A stretch of 64,000 bases of DNA from Strigops habroptila (taxonomy: Eukaryota; Chordata; Aves; Psittaciformes; Psittacidae). The first letter of the stretch is position 1; each line of letters opens with the position of its first letter. The notes beneath the pieces are model-generated. The model worked only from the letters and a program-made list of their open reading frames with translations, was not told where the DNA came from and made no database searches. Both the position numbers and the translations under genes were made by a program. Location of the stretch: contig NC_044289.2 of the NCBI RefSeq assembly GCF_004027225.2, forward strand, positions 6,189,761 to 6,253,760. The letters run 5' to 3'. Positions 1 through 14,100 of the stretch are shown here, in pieces.

Positions 1-2025
1 TTTTGTGCACGGAAAGAGAAAATTAATATTCTTGAGAGAGGACAAAATGGATTCTGCCATGACTGTTACTTACATGTACTGAGTGTATGGAAAAATTTGA
101 GGTATTTAACTCTCCTGATTGTGAGCATAAATAGTTGCTCTGTTTTCCCTCTGCTCCAAGCAGCACTGGTGTGTGCTTAGATAATTCAAATGAGTAATAG
201 AACCACTCTAATAAAAGAAAGCATGTTCATCATGTTTACAGAATTAGTCCCAGGTGTAGTATAGTAGTCAGACTTGGAATTTACTTCACTGTTGTCTGAG
301 TTGGTAGGAAGTCTGAAATATTTGAAGTGAACTTGTAAGAGTCTCCAGTTTTAAACCTGCTTCTTAATTCAGGAATAGGTGGGCACTAGAGAAAGTTAAT
401 GGCAAGTATACTTTTATTTAACCCTAATAAATGGTGCTGTGTAGGACACATGGCTGGCCTCAAAAATCAGCTAGTGAAAGAGTGTCCAACCTGTGTGCAT
501 TTTCAAAAATATGTGTTACAGTTGCATAGATATAAGGATGGTCAGAGTTGGGTTTGGATATAGTGAGTTTGTGGGAACCTCAGAGAGGAAATTCACACTC
601 CTGTGTACGCTGTATTAGTGATGTATTAGGCTTCCTTCAAAGTAGCAAATGCTGGATGTATCTTCAGATACTGTGCTCGGTAGGAGAGCTTGCCCTAGAG
701 CATGTGGACAAATCAATCCCAGGCAGATCTGAGTGTTAAAATTATATGCACTCATGGAGATAAATGTTTTGAACCTGACAGAACTTAAAACTGTCTAAGG
801 AGCAGCCACTAGAAATAATAATGCCCAGTTGAATGGAAATAAGGGGGCCAGTACAATGCATAGTAATTACAAAAAGCCATGAATAATTGATGTATGTTTC
901 TGATCTTGTAGCTGTGAGTTCACTTGTAGCATCTATGTGAACAATTGAAATGTGAACGTTTAATCCTCCAGTTTTCTTCTATTTGCATCCTTTTTAACTT
1001 GTTGTTCAGAGCATGTTGTCTGCAAGAACAGCAGAACTGAGAATTGCTGTAGTCTTTTAATCCTGTCTTTTAGTCCTTGGAGACTCTGCTTTCTTAAACC
1101 AATCTACTTTATTCAGGTATAACATTTTGCTCTAAATATGTTCAGATGATTTCTTCTTTAAATAAGCTGTATTTCTGAGACTGTTTTGGCTCATGTTAAG
1201 TAATTGGAAAGCAGAGGTTTATATGTGAAATAGGAAATTTTTCTATAGGAAAAAGCTGAGGCTTGATACCTCTCAACAAGTGGAGTTTTGTTTTTCTTTT
1301 TTAATAAAAAAGTGTTTAATAATGAATATTAATGTGGTTTAAAGCCAAAGTTTATTGTCAGAGCTGAAGCTGCAAATACAAAAAAGATTCCGCCCCCCTT
1401 CCAAAGGAGTAGGTTTACATGGTAAAGTCTGTAGTTGGTAGGTCTGCAGTAGAAAGCTCCCAGAATATTCACAAGTAAGGCAAAGCTGAAGTTTTTCCCA
1501 AAGTTACCAGTCGATAGATGCCTGGGGCCCAGTAACTACAGTGAGAAAAGTGTATCCCAGTAACTTTGATACAGACCCAAGGATTTGCTATTTTAAAACA
1601 ATACAGTTTGGGGTTTTCTGTCATTGTCAAAATTTCAGTTTCTTTTAATAGGACTTTCCTTTTGAATGTGTTGGTCAGTTTGCGGCATGTGGTTTTGTCA
1701 GCTGAGCCCTATTAACTCAGTGCATGTGGTTAGTCCATTCAGATTATGAAGTAAAGTGTTAAAAGCCAAAGATTTTGACAGTTGAAATGAACTGAATTTC
1801 AAAGCTTGAACTTACAGGTCTATGTGGAAGTGTTGTTCTTGACTTGGTTAAGCACAACCACCTAAGATTATATTTTTTGTAAGCTGTTTCCAGTGCTATA
1901 CAGATGCTTTGCCTTTGAAGAATCATTCTAAAAAGAAATAATTATTGGTGTAATGTGTTTTACATCTCTTGCTGACTCTTGGATTCATTTTTATTGTATT
2001 TTGGTTACTCTTCTTGTCTTTCAAG
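1..2025 (+). other. PPP4R1L: Upstream intron of PPP4R1L (5' end of gene off window)
   Basis: This stretch precedes the first visible coding exon, whose left edge (2026) is a splice acceptor after a pyrimidine-rich tract ending in TTTCAAG. The upstream exon supplying the start Met must therefore lie further left. I found no CpG-rich promoter, no plausible first coding exon and no recognisable repeat here; small open frames such as 548-739 look like chance. That it is an intron is inferred from the acceptor and from the missing N-terminus compared with human PPP4R1. Confidence 0.75.
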
Positions 2026-2158
2026 TCGGGTTTGAAGATTATGGACCAGACTGTGATAGCATGAGGATAACAGCATTTTTGGATATTCCTGGACAGGACA
2101 ACTTAACTCCACTGGCTCGTCTAGAAAAATATGCCTTCAGTGATAACATATTTAACAG
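2026..2158 (+). CDS. PPP4R1L: PPP4R1L visible coding exon 1
   Basis: Encodes residues 1-44, including LTPLARLEKYAFSDNIFNR, which aligns with the LTPLGRLDKYA...NIFNR segment of PPP4R1. The acceptor is TTTCAAG and the donor GTAAGG. The exon opens inside a split codon and ends after two bases of the Arg codon completed by the next exon. The stretch before residue 20 is poorly conserved, so the exact acceptor is the least certain boundary of the gene. Confidence 0.87.
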
Positions 2159-5100
2159 GTAAGGGTACAATAGTTTGATGATAACTGACTCTGACAGCAT
2201 CGTGGATGTTACGGTGTCACTACTTCTGTAGTTGTTGCATCCTAAGCACATGCCTAATATTATTTATGATTCAATAACTTTTGTATAACGTTTCCATAAA
2301 AAGAGGTTTTCCTTCTTGGTTATCTGAATAAGATCTTTCAATTCTATCTTTCTATTGGGACATGGAGAAACTGGTATGTCTGCATGTTCAGAGAAGAGCC
2401 TGGTGGTCTTTATGGTGCCCATTTACATTCGATAAGTTCCCCTCGCATCCCATCTACCTGTCATTGGCAGGATATTAAAACAATTAATATGTTGTTCCCT
2501 TCACAGGCAAATTATTGCCAGAGGTCTTTTGGATGTCTTTCGAGATTTCAGTAATAATGAAGAAGACTTCCTGACTGTAATGGAAATAGTGGTCAGGCTC
2601 TCTGAAGATGCAGGTTTGAAAGTTATTGTTATTATTATCATCATCTTATTTTACATTAGCTGAAATACAGATGGCAATAACTTTTTCTTTTTTGAAAGAA
2701 GAAACTAAATAATTTCACAGCAATATCTGCCCATGAAAATTGAGATTTTATTTTTTTTCTGTTTTTGAGGTATTTGCATGGTAGGTGTGTAAGTGAAGGC
2801 TTTTACTTGGTATAGGGCCCAAAGTAATATTTTTCAAGGAATTAATTACACCTGAATATGTGGTGTGTCGGGCACAGAGCTGTTGTGTGTTTTAATACTT
2901 CATGTGAATACATTAATGGTGATTGGGTTTTCTAGCTAGTGCTCTTGGTTTTTTTTTCTGGTTTACTTGGGATCCCAAGTATCTGGATTGTGATGTATGT
3001 AAGGCTGTTCTATTTTACTCAGTTTTGCTATAAGAACAGGCAATCTCAATGGTGATATTTCTCTGTTTTGAGTATTTTCATTTTCCCCTGTTGTGAAAAC
3101 ATTAGACAAAAAAAGGCTACATTTTTTAAGATACTTGATCTTAATTTCATATTTACTGATGTTGTTTTGACTTTCCTTTTATTACTAGAACCAACTGTAC
3201 GTACAGAGCTGATGGAACAAATACCTCCTATTGCCATTTTTCTGCAAGAAAATCGACCAAAATTCCCAACAGCATTTTTTGAATACCTTATGCCCATAGT
3301 AGTGAGATACCTCACAGATGTTAACAATCAGGTAGGAAAACCAGACCATGTGAGTTGAATCATTGGAAAAAATCTGTGTGGTTCAGTGAATTTAAGGCAT
3401 GAGGAAGAGATAATAGAAAATTCCATGTTGATTGGTACCCAGCTTTTGTGCATTGCTTTCTGTATTGGTTTCAGCACATTCTGCTGGGGAGGTCTGAGGG
3501 GTTGTTTTATACTTTCCTTAGCAGATAATGGGAAACTTAGAGGATTTGCCTAGCAGCATATTGATGCAGTCTGTTACAGGAGGCATGACTTAAAAGTCCT
3601 GTCTTCTACTTTGTCTTTTTGGCTTTTCCTCTGAATTTGAGGAAAAGTCATCTAATGATTATGTTAAACTTTAGTATTTATTACTAGTTCCTTATGGAGT
3701 TAAAACTGAGAGCTTTTTCTGTTTGTGGTTTATTTCTGTTAACTTGCATCTGCGTGTTCATTGAAAACATGCATTTTGTGGTTCTTGCATCAGTGTTTTC
3801 ATAGTGATGTACTTTTGTTTGTTCATGTTAATAGGTTAGAAAGGCAGGTCAAGAAGCACTGCTTATACTGCTAGAACAAGATCTTGTTGCTCAGAGCGAC
3901 ATTGAAAATAAGGTGTGTCCAATTCTGTTGGACCTCTCTGCTCCTGACAGTGATGATGAGTACAAGGTGGAAGCTGTGAATGTAAGTGAATTTGGAAGAA
4001 ATCTTACATCTTTACTTTTTTTTTCATTTTTGGTCACATTTGTTCTCTATCTTTTAGCAGTGTTACTGTGAAACTCTTAGAATATACCAACTGTGTGAGA
4101 TACTCATGAGCATAAAGCCCAGAAAATAAAAATTATACTTGCAGTCTTAGTGTCCTGAGAGCTTTACATGAATCATTGAACTTAAACTTTTTATACCATT
4201 CCTAATTTGGTTTGTTTTATTCGTTCCCTATTTGTTAGTTGTTGTGTTGGGAGTTGAGAGCCTGCTGTTGTGATACAGTTTAACCTGAAGAATGCTAAGC
4301 TGTTAAGCCTTGAATATGTAGGTTTCTTAGTCATTTGTAGTGCTGAGCACCAAATAGCTTTAAAATGCAGCTGGTTCTTGGCAGCCTTGTTTAAATTCTT
4401 AAGATTATGTTCTCCAGCAGTTTCTTTACATTTAAAACATTATTGTGAAACTTGGTAGAGCAAAAGTGTAAGTGATGACCTGATCTTAATTCATAAGCAT
4501 TTGAAAAAAACAAGCCCTGTTCTCTTTCAAGAAATCACTTGACTCCACAGAAAAGTGCTGGTGTGTAATTACATTTCATCATGGGTATCTGACACTTGAC
4601 CTGCAAAACAGTTTTACCAGCTACATTTTCCTCTTCCTTATTTGGGAGTTGGGTATTGCTTAGGCAATTTTCCAGGGTGACATCTGAGCACCAGATGCAT
4701 TTTAAGAGCTTGAAGATTTGTAGGAAAGTCCTTAAATGGTGTCTTCCTTAGTTCTTCTTTAGCATTCTATTACAAAGGCAAATGCTTCTAGGAATAAAGC
4801 TTATTTTTGTGGAGGTAGAAAGACTAAATATGAATACTGTTAATCTGACAGCACTTCTGTAAGTGTTCAACTCCTGGTGCTACAGGCAGAGCAGCTGATA
4901 GAAAGGTGCATGGGAGCTCCTTTCTTTTGGCTTTTGCAAATCTAAGAATTGCAGCAAGTTATCTCAAAGTGAGAGCTGAAAGGAAGCATGCAATCCAAAG
5001 CACCAGATTTTTCACATCAGAAACATGGTTTTTAATGGTAGTTGAAATTGACAGTTCCTCAGAGAAAGCTAAATTAATGACCATGTTACTAACTTTAGTT

Positions 5101-8100
5101 ATGCTGCGATGGTGGCTCCTAAAATTTCTGAGGATCATTCCTGTAAGGAGTGCATTAGCTCACATATATAACTAGTTTGTCATACACTCCACTTTGTTTC
5201 CTGTTGCATGGCAAACTTGTATTTTATTGTGTTGTATGAGCCTATAAAGAGCTGTGACTGTGCTTGTTTTTAAGTATCTGAATAGTCCTGATAAAGCCAA
5301 GGAGCTTATTTGCATGGTTAAGCTTGAGATATTTCTAATATGCTTAAAGCTTATGATTTTGTGTACTGGCGAGTGCAATGGAACTTTTGTCTTCTCTCTA
5401 CAAAATACCAGTGCCTGCCACATTGTAAAGCAGCTTGAAAATGTATTTATTGAAAGTATTTAACTGGATAAAAATGACAATGAATTACATGCAGAAATGT
5501 GATGTTCATCAGGCACAGAATAATTTTAAATAAAAGCTATAGTTGTGCTTCACATCAAACGTGTATGACTTTGAATAATGAGTAGCAGCTAAACATTTGA
5601 TGGTAGTTGCTGCCTTGGAGGTAATTTGTAGGAGGAATATTTGGCTGTGCTTACAAGCTTTGTATTTTTCTTTTCCTTACACATATTCCCTTCTTGATTT
5701 CTAGATAATCTGTAAAATGGCTTCTATGCTGAGCAGAACAACAGTTGAGCACATGCTGCTCCCTCGTTTCTGTGAACTGTGCAGTGATGGGAAATTGTTT
5801 CAAGTCCGAAAGGTTGGTGTGTTTTCAGCCCTAAAGCACTTAAAAATGAATTCGTGTGTTGCTGTTCAAATAGCTTCCCAAATAATTTAGCCATAACTTT
5901 AGCTGATGAACTTTGACAGCATCTGGAAGAGCAGTTTTATTGACGTGGTTATAGTTTCTGCTGTCTAGTAAAGAAACAGATAGCAGTCCTTGGTGAATAG
6001 CTTTGGTGTAGCAGTTAAACTGATCTTGTACATTTAATAGTTTTGCACAACCTTTTCTTTTTCTTTTTTTTTTCTTAAGCAACCATGCTTATGGGGTGCA
6101 AACAAGTTACCTGATCTCCACCATCTTATTGCAAAACCAGAAATTCAAAAGTAATAGATATTTGAGACATCCTTCCTTGAAATATATAAATAGTCTGTAT
6201 TATTAAAAGGAGAAATCTCCAAAGTGTAAGATTTACTCTAATTCATGGTCAAGTACAAAAGGAAACTTGTAGCATAAGAAGTCTTAAAATATTTAGTAGA
6301 CTTAAGGGTCATGCAGAGCTTCAGCTTGGTCCTTAACATAAGCTGCACTTTCTGGAATTTGAGCTGCATTATGGCCTTCCAAAGAAGAATGAATAAGTCC
6401 TATATTAACACAGCCCTATCTTAATTGAGTTCAGATTTTGGTAGCATGTTTTTCCAGCATGAGGGGATGTCCCTTTTGCCTTAATTATAGCATTTGTAAT
6501 GTACCGTAAATGGCACAAACTTGAGACCTTGATTAATCTTTGCTTCAGCAAAGTACTTAAGCCAGCCTCAGCCATAGCAAAGATAGTTCTGTCAGTACAC
6601 ATAAGTCCTGACCTCTGTATCATATTCAGTCTCTTTGGTTTTGACAGCTGCTGTTCGAAGTAATTTAAACTTTCCAGGAGGCTTATTGTCCCTTTTAGTG
6701 ATTACTGACTTAGGTGATGCTCTTCATGCAGAAACCTTTATTACTATTGATTTCAAGGGCATGTGGCTTATGGAAGCTTGCTCTAATGAGTCTTTGTTTG
6801 GGATGAGTTAATATTACAGGCTGTAGTTACACGGCTGAAATTTGAATAGTCAAATATGTGCAGTTGTTACATGGGATAAATAATGCATGGTGAAGTTGAT
6901 AATAAAACTAATGCACTTGAAAGAGCCAGAATGTTATTAATGAGGTTTTTTTTACTTCCTAGATTTGTGCAGCTAATTTTGGTGACATTTGTAATGCAGT
7001 TGGGCAAGAAGCCACAGAAAGACTGCTGGTACGTAAAAATCAAAATCAGTTGATGCGGCTTGTATTTCTCAGTTCAAAAGGCTTGGTAATGAGTTTTTTT
7101 ATTATTTTCTCTGTAAATTAATCAGTGTACATGCAATTTTTTTTAATTGATTTGGCTAAAGCTTTGGTTGCAATTAGATAGCAAAATTGGGAATGACTAA
7201 AAATGCAAAGTTCTTGTTCTGCAAAGTATTTTAAAATGTTATTGACAGTATATATATACACGCACTTTAGAACTACTGACTCTTTTTTTCCCTGAACTAG
7301 ATGATCAGTAAAGTTCCAGTTTCAGGAAAAATAGGCCATTAATAATTCTTTCTACTCTTCCCTAGTGCATATAGTTATACATAAAATCCTAATGAAGTAG
7401 ATGGGAGACAGACAGTTTTTCTGTTTTCTCCAATTAATCTATACTTTTAACCTGTCCTTATTTCTTCTATTTTTCACTTATTTTCTCTTGAGTTGTCATT
7501 GTCTACAGTTTCCAAACAAATAACTTGATAGCAAGTTGCTGCAGTCTGTTTCGCTTTTAATTATTGGTTTTGCTTATTTTTGGCAGATTCCCAAATTCTT
7601 TGAACTCTGTTCTGATAGTGTTTGGGGAATGAGAAAAGCTTGTGCTGAATGCTTTATGGCAGTGTCTTACACCACATCCCCAGAAGTTCGCAGAAGCAAA
7701 CTATCCCCACTGTTTATCAGTCTTATTAGTGACACTTGCAGATGGGTAAGTCACTTGCTTTATAGTTGATGCGTCTTCCTACACAGATCATACACAAATA
7801 ATGGGCAAGTCAGAAGTGTGCTGTAAAAGTTCTCTAAATTTGCTGAGATTAGAGTCTAATCTACTGAAATCTAATCTCCTCTAATAAGGTAGTAACTTGT
7901 TTTTCCTCTCACTACTTAAAATTTCCATTAACAGTTCTTTCTGCAAGTGTAAACACTCTTCTGAGAATGTTGCTTGTGTTAAACATCTTAGTTGAAGTAG
8001 ACAGTGATGTCCTTCAAATTTATTAATCCCTAAAATGTTTCTGTGATTGTAGATACATGCTTAATATTCTAACACTCTTGGCTTAGGTGTCACTTGGTAA

Positions 8101-11100
8101 TTGGTTATTTTTGGTATTAAATGAAGCTGTCGCAGTACGAACCAATTAGTTCTTACTAAAAAATGGAACCAAATTTTTATTTTCCAGCATTAACTGTGGG
8201 AGTTGCATGAATCCTGACTTTTGTCTTTATCCTATCACAGGTTCGTCAGGCTGCTTTTCAGTCTCTTGGCCCATTTATTTCTACCTTTGCAAACCCTTCA
8301 AGTGCTGGTCTTTACATTCAAGAAGATGGGACGCCGAGTATCCAACAGTCAGCGCGAGATGTGAATTCCAATTCTTGTCAGCCAAGCAACAACAAAACTT
8401 CAATGTCCTCCAATACAAATGCTACACTGCCCAGGTAAAATCATGGGAAGGAAAGATGTGGTGTAGTGGAAAAGAAAAAGATAATTCTTTTTGTTGCTTT
8501 TCATGGCTAAAAATCTCAATTTGAGAATATAGTTCCAGAAAAGGTGTGAAGGGTGAGGACACGTTTGTCTCTATTTGAGTGTAGCCATTTCATTGAAAAC
8601 TTCACTTTGGCTTCACAGGATGGTAAAGGGAAAACTGGTGAAGTAAAGCACAGTCGTAACGAATTCTGTCTTTTTGCAGAGAAAATAAACTTAGGTAGCT
8701 GATGCTGGTTTTTATAAAGTATTTCACTGAAAACTGTTGTTAGAGTATTTTCAGTTTTATTTGGATAACTCTGTGTGTCTTTTACCAGTTCAGAACAACC
8801 AAAGGAAATCAAACCAGAATCATCGACTGAAGAGACTTCAGCTGAAGTTCGTACAAAGCTCTCTGTTGAGAAACTAAATAAAGATACACAGGAGGAATGT
8901 TCATATTGTTGTATCAGTCCTGGAGAAGATGCGTCTCGATTGTCTCAGGGTGACAGAGTTGCTGCTAGTGTCATAGAAGTCACTAAGGACAGCAGTTTTC
9001 CTGGAATGAACTCAAGGCTACAGTCTGCTGAGGACGTATTTAATACTTTTCTATACTGGCGCCCTCCTCTGCCTGATATAAGTCAGGATCTGGAGTTGCT
9101 TCAGTTCAAGACTGAAAAGCATAAAGATAGCTGTTCAGCGCCATGTAATAGCTGTGTTGCTAGTAGTGAAATAAAAAAAGTTCTAGAAAGCTTGCAAGAG
9201 CACATAGATGATCCAGATGTTCAAGGTGAGACTCCTAACAGCAAAATCATAGTTCCTCTGAGCAGGTTTTCTCATGGCCTTTACAAAGCCTTTGACTGCA
9301 TTTTAATTGGCTTGGTATTCACAAGGCTATGAGACTTCCTTCGGTGGTAAATTAAAGTAGAAAGTGAGGCAACAGCTGTCTTTCACAAGACCTGAGTTCC
9401 TTTTAGAACAACTGGGGAAGTGTTCCTGTCCCCTGTTCCCATGAGAAATAAATTGGATCTAACTACAAAAGGGAAAAGAGCTTGTTGAAATTTGTTCAAA
9501 CTGTCTATAAGTACTGTAACCAAGTACTATGGATTTAGAGGCAGAGCTACCTGTTATCAGCTGAATTCATCTAGTATTCTTCATCTTTAAAGTATGCTCC
9601 AGTGTTTCCTCTTAAGACTGTACCTGTCATAGGTTTGTGCAGATGTAGTTACCTCAAGGTTTTTCCATCCTGAACTCTTGCTAACTTCACATTCCTAGCA
9701 GCAGTGTAGCGTGACGTGCAAATACAGTTTGTCCTAATGTTGGTGATAGTGGTAAACCTGACCTTTTGTTTTCTATCTGCTTCTGCAAAATGATACAGAT
9801 ATGGTCTCACTAATTCCTTCCTCTGCATAATATTTTTCTCAGAAATGTTTAAATGCATATTGATGCCTTTTCCAAGCACTAGAATCAATTAAAGAATAGA
9901 ACAGAAGAATTTGTATTGAAGTTTGACAGTATGAAGAATGGGAGGCGAGCCAGTAAGCTCTGATGCTTCATTACAGGGGATTACTGGACATATCTTTCAG
10001 TAGTAGAAATTGGTAGAATGGTTCTGCTGAAAATGTTAATACCTCCAAATAATTTCTTTTAATTTGTGTTGGTTTTGTGGAAGAGTAGTCGGCCTCTTTC
10101 TAAGAGCAAATGTTTGCTAATACACCATTTCTAGATTAACTAATTACAAGTTTAATGCTTTTAAGTGCAGAAGAGAGTAAATAGTCTTCTTTTGCTTTAT
10201 ACAGCTCAGGTCCAAGTGCTGTCTGCTGCTCTCAGAGCTGCTCAGTTTGATTCTGTTGGTGACTATGAGACCAAAAAAATGAAAGAAAGCAGTGGCAAAC
10301 TCCAGAACAAAACTATTTCAGATGAAACCACTGTTTCAGATGCTACCTGCAGCCAGGTGGAGGAGGACACGCTTTCATCCCCTGCTTCCCAGGATAACAT
10401 CAGTGACCAGTCTCCCACCTGTGTACTGAAAAGCACAGTAAGTATGCGTTGTGTTCCATGTCTAAAATGAATTCTTACCTGCTTTAATACTGTGAGTATT
10501 CATGTAGCCCCTAGCATAACCTGTCTGCTTCTGATCTGAAGCCTTTGAACATTACTAGTCCAGAAATGTCATATGCTACTTTAATTAAAAAAGGAAAGCT
10601 ATCAAGGGTTATTTCTGTTTGCACACAGATCACTTAAGAGTTAAATTTTTGCAGTAGTTTGGTAGGTGATTTTGTTTGGTTTTTTCAGATGAAATGTAGC
10701 AAATAGTCTCACCTCTTCCTGTAATGAATCCAAAATTGGTCTTTTATCACCAGAGAGGAGGCTGAATCAGGTGGTGACACATACACAGTTCCTGGTTACT
10801 ACTTCTTGATTATAATGTACAGACAGGAGTAAAAAGAATGGTTTGCACAGTATTTAGTGTTGATGGAGCTAATAATGAAAAATAAGGAAAAGCTCTTCTT
10901 GTCTAGAAACAAATGTTAAATGGTGTGTGAACTTTTTGAACTTTTGTATGTTTTAGAAGTTTTAAACCTTTGAATTCTTTTGGAGAGAGGTCTATGCTGC
11001 ATAACTTCATAGGCTTGGGGGTTCAGCAGTATCAAAACCAAGTAAAGCTTCTTTCATGATATTGACTGACTTGGAGCAGCTGCTAAAATGTCTTAATAAA

Positions 11101-14100
11101 ACTTAAATTCATGCTAAGAAAAAAAAAAGTTAAGAATATAGTAAAAGTAACCTAAATCTGTATGAATGTTTGGGTTTGTTGTGTTAAATTAGATGGGGTT
11201 TTTTAGAAGTGAATCTAACTACTGTTCCCCTTGCTGCTGCTGTGGTCTTAACAGTGTTTTCCTTAGTGTACAACTCTGTCTTTCTGTACTTGTATAAACA
11301 CACTGAATAAAGCTTTGCCTGTACAAGGCTTTGTCTGTAAAAGGCTGTTCTGTATCTGAATTGCATTGTTCTGTAGTGTGATGCTTTGAAATATCCTAAC
11401 CAGCAGTAAGTCTAATTTCACTAGCTAGTGTGTCTTTTTACAGGACTCAGAGGAACAGCACAGAGGAACCAGTGTATTTTTAAAGAAAGAGCAAGAAAAT
11501 AATTCGCCAGTGGATGATGACAAGTCAAAATTACAGGTGATTAAAATAGCAACTGCTTTGTTGGAGTACTGGCTAAAGTTCATTTTATGCTTAATACAGT
11601 GACATCTTTTGCAATTGATTGGTTGCAGAACATGAAGGAATGCTTTCAGCACTTGAGCAAAATCCTGGTTTAAATTGGAAAGCGAGAAAAATTCTGTTGC
11701 CTTTTTGGTGTACGGAGGCAATCTGTGCAGCCAAAGTGGGCAGTGACTGTACTATTTTGTCACTGGATTTACTGTTTATCTTCAGCAAAGAAGACATTTT
11801 CAGTTTGGCTTGATGCAAATATTAATAAAGTAATAATTACTGTTCATTGCTGACTGCTCTATCCTAGTGAGAGGGCAAATAAGGTAAAGCTGGCCCACAA
11901 AAGGGTGGGTCTTGCCACTCTCTGTTTTGCTGCTAGCTGGTTGGTAGCAAGAGAATGCACAACAGGTGTATTTCTTTCTGTTCTTAAAGTGTGTGTTGCT
12001 GTCTTTCTCTGTAGGATATCATACCTCAGCCTTTATTAGACCAGTACTTGTCAATGACCGACCCAGCTCGAGCCCAGACTGTTGATACTGAAATAGCCAA
12101 ACACTGTGCATATAGCCTTCCTGGAGTGGCCTTGACACTGGGCAGGCAGAACTGGCACTGCCTGAAAGATACGTATGAGACACTGGCCTCGGATGTACAG
12201 GTAAAAAAATAGTGATAAATCAGAACCCTGTGTAGCTTTTTTGTTCAGTTTGTTGTATACGTAAGGGTTTAAATGTGCACTTAAAATGTGAAATTCCAGA
12301 TTTAAGTCAGACTTCATAAATACGATTTTCTACTGCTGTGTAACTAGCCCTGTTTCTTCTGCTCTCTCAATGCTCACACAGGTCTAGTTCAAAAGCTTGT
12401 TTATTTTAGTTCTGGTGCCTAATCTACTTCACTTCTTACACTGTTTACAGTGGAAGGTACGTCGGACGCTAGCTTTCTCCATACATGAACTAGCAGTTAT
12501 CCTGGGGGATCAGCTAACGGCTGCTGACCTGGTGCCAATTTTCAATGGATTCTTGAAAGATCTGGATGAAGTGCGTATTGGTGTCCTTAAACATCTGTAT
12601 GACTTCCTGAAGGTAGGAAAGTGTAATTTAATTTCTCAAGATAAATTTTTTTCTGACTGTTATATTAAGAGAGTGTATTTAATGAGATGTGCAGGTACCA
12701 ATATCTAGTTTAGTTTTGTACACTACTGCCGTTGTGTGTGTGCCTGTGGCTTGTTTATGGTTTCTCACGTTTCTTCTGTCTTGTATCCCAAAACCATATG
12801 AAGACTGAAAAGACTTTGTAAATGTGCTTGTAAATGCTCCTAGCTGTTTACTAACACAATTAGCTGTTACTAATTCCTGTAAAGGAATTAGTATTTTGTG
12901 CAGCCCAGCTGTAAAGTTGGACCATGAATAATTCGTGTTTGGGGCTGGGAGAGAACAGATCCTGGTGAGCTGCTGCATAACACACACAAATCCTTAGTGC
13001 TTGGTTGCTCGGTTTTATGCCCAGAGATGGTGCTTTGATGGGTATCCTTGCAGAAGTCAGGACTCTTGCGGAGGTTCTTTTGGAGGTTCTGTGTGTCCGG
13101 GCACTCAGCTGATTGTGCATGGTTTTCAGTAAGCATCTTGTCAGTGATAGCTTGCTTTCAAGTAGGAAAATGCACATAAGTATGAATAGTGTAATATAGC
13201 AGAGAACTGCAAGTATGGAATTTTATCAGTTTTATGCTAGTGATGTTTTTCTTTTAGTTACTTCATGCAGACAAAAGGAGAGAGTATCTTTATCAACTTC
13301 AAGAATTTGTGGTGACTGATAACAGCAGGAACTGGAGGTTTCGTTACGAGCTGGCGGAGTATGTAATTTGGTTAACTTCTGATTTTTAATCTATATTACT
13401 AATCTGGAAATAGGTAATTGCATTCAGGTGTTAGCACATCCTGATATTTAAGATGTAAAAGTTTACAACCCTTCTTTATTGAAGAACTGAATTTCAAAGC
13501 CATGGTCTGTTGGGGTTTTTTTGTTGCTGTTTGAGGGGTTTTTGGCAAGTTGTGTGGCAGTCAAGCGTGACAAACTTAAATGTCTGCAATTATACTAAAA
13601 TGGAGAGCTGGTTCACTTGCAGTTTATGAAATATGACAATCTGATAGATGCTATTCAGTGAGGTTTCAGATTTTATTTAGTTCTAGACTGCCTTGTAACA
13701 GTAAGTGAAACCTTATGTAGAAAGCCATTCTTATGTGTATGAAAGAAAAAAAAAAGAGTTCTTAAAAATAGTTTATTGATTTGGTGTTTCCACATGACTG
13801 TGTATAATGGAGATAAAGTAATATCCCACAGTTCTTTGTCTACAAGCCCTGTTGATATCTGAAGCACTCAAAGAATGTTCATGGGCATAGTTTGCAGTCA
13901 AAATCTGACCTTCATGTTTATCTCATTTCTTTGTTGGGCTGTTGAGGATTTACCCTCACTTTGTAGCTCGGCACAACAAACTAAATCTCACCGTGGTGGC
14001 GCAGGAGTGTTGTACAGCAGTTCCCTGACATCTAGTGGAGAGCTGTTGCTTTGTAGTTGGTTTGTGCAGGCGGCTGGTAACATACTGGCAGTGGTGTGGC

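Noticed and set aside
4906-5175. 89-codon plus-strand frame in the 1.7-kb PPP4R1L intron
   Set aside because: Including it would break the PPP4R1 alignment (EAVN joins directly to IICKM), and no splice sites frame it.
12679-13177. Three overlapping minus-strand frames of 82-105 codons in a PPP4R1L intron
   Set aside because: They overlap in different frames, lack homology, and are antisense to an intron of a well-supported gene.
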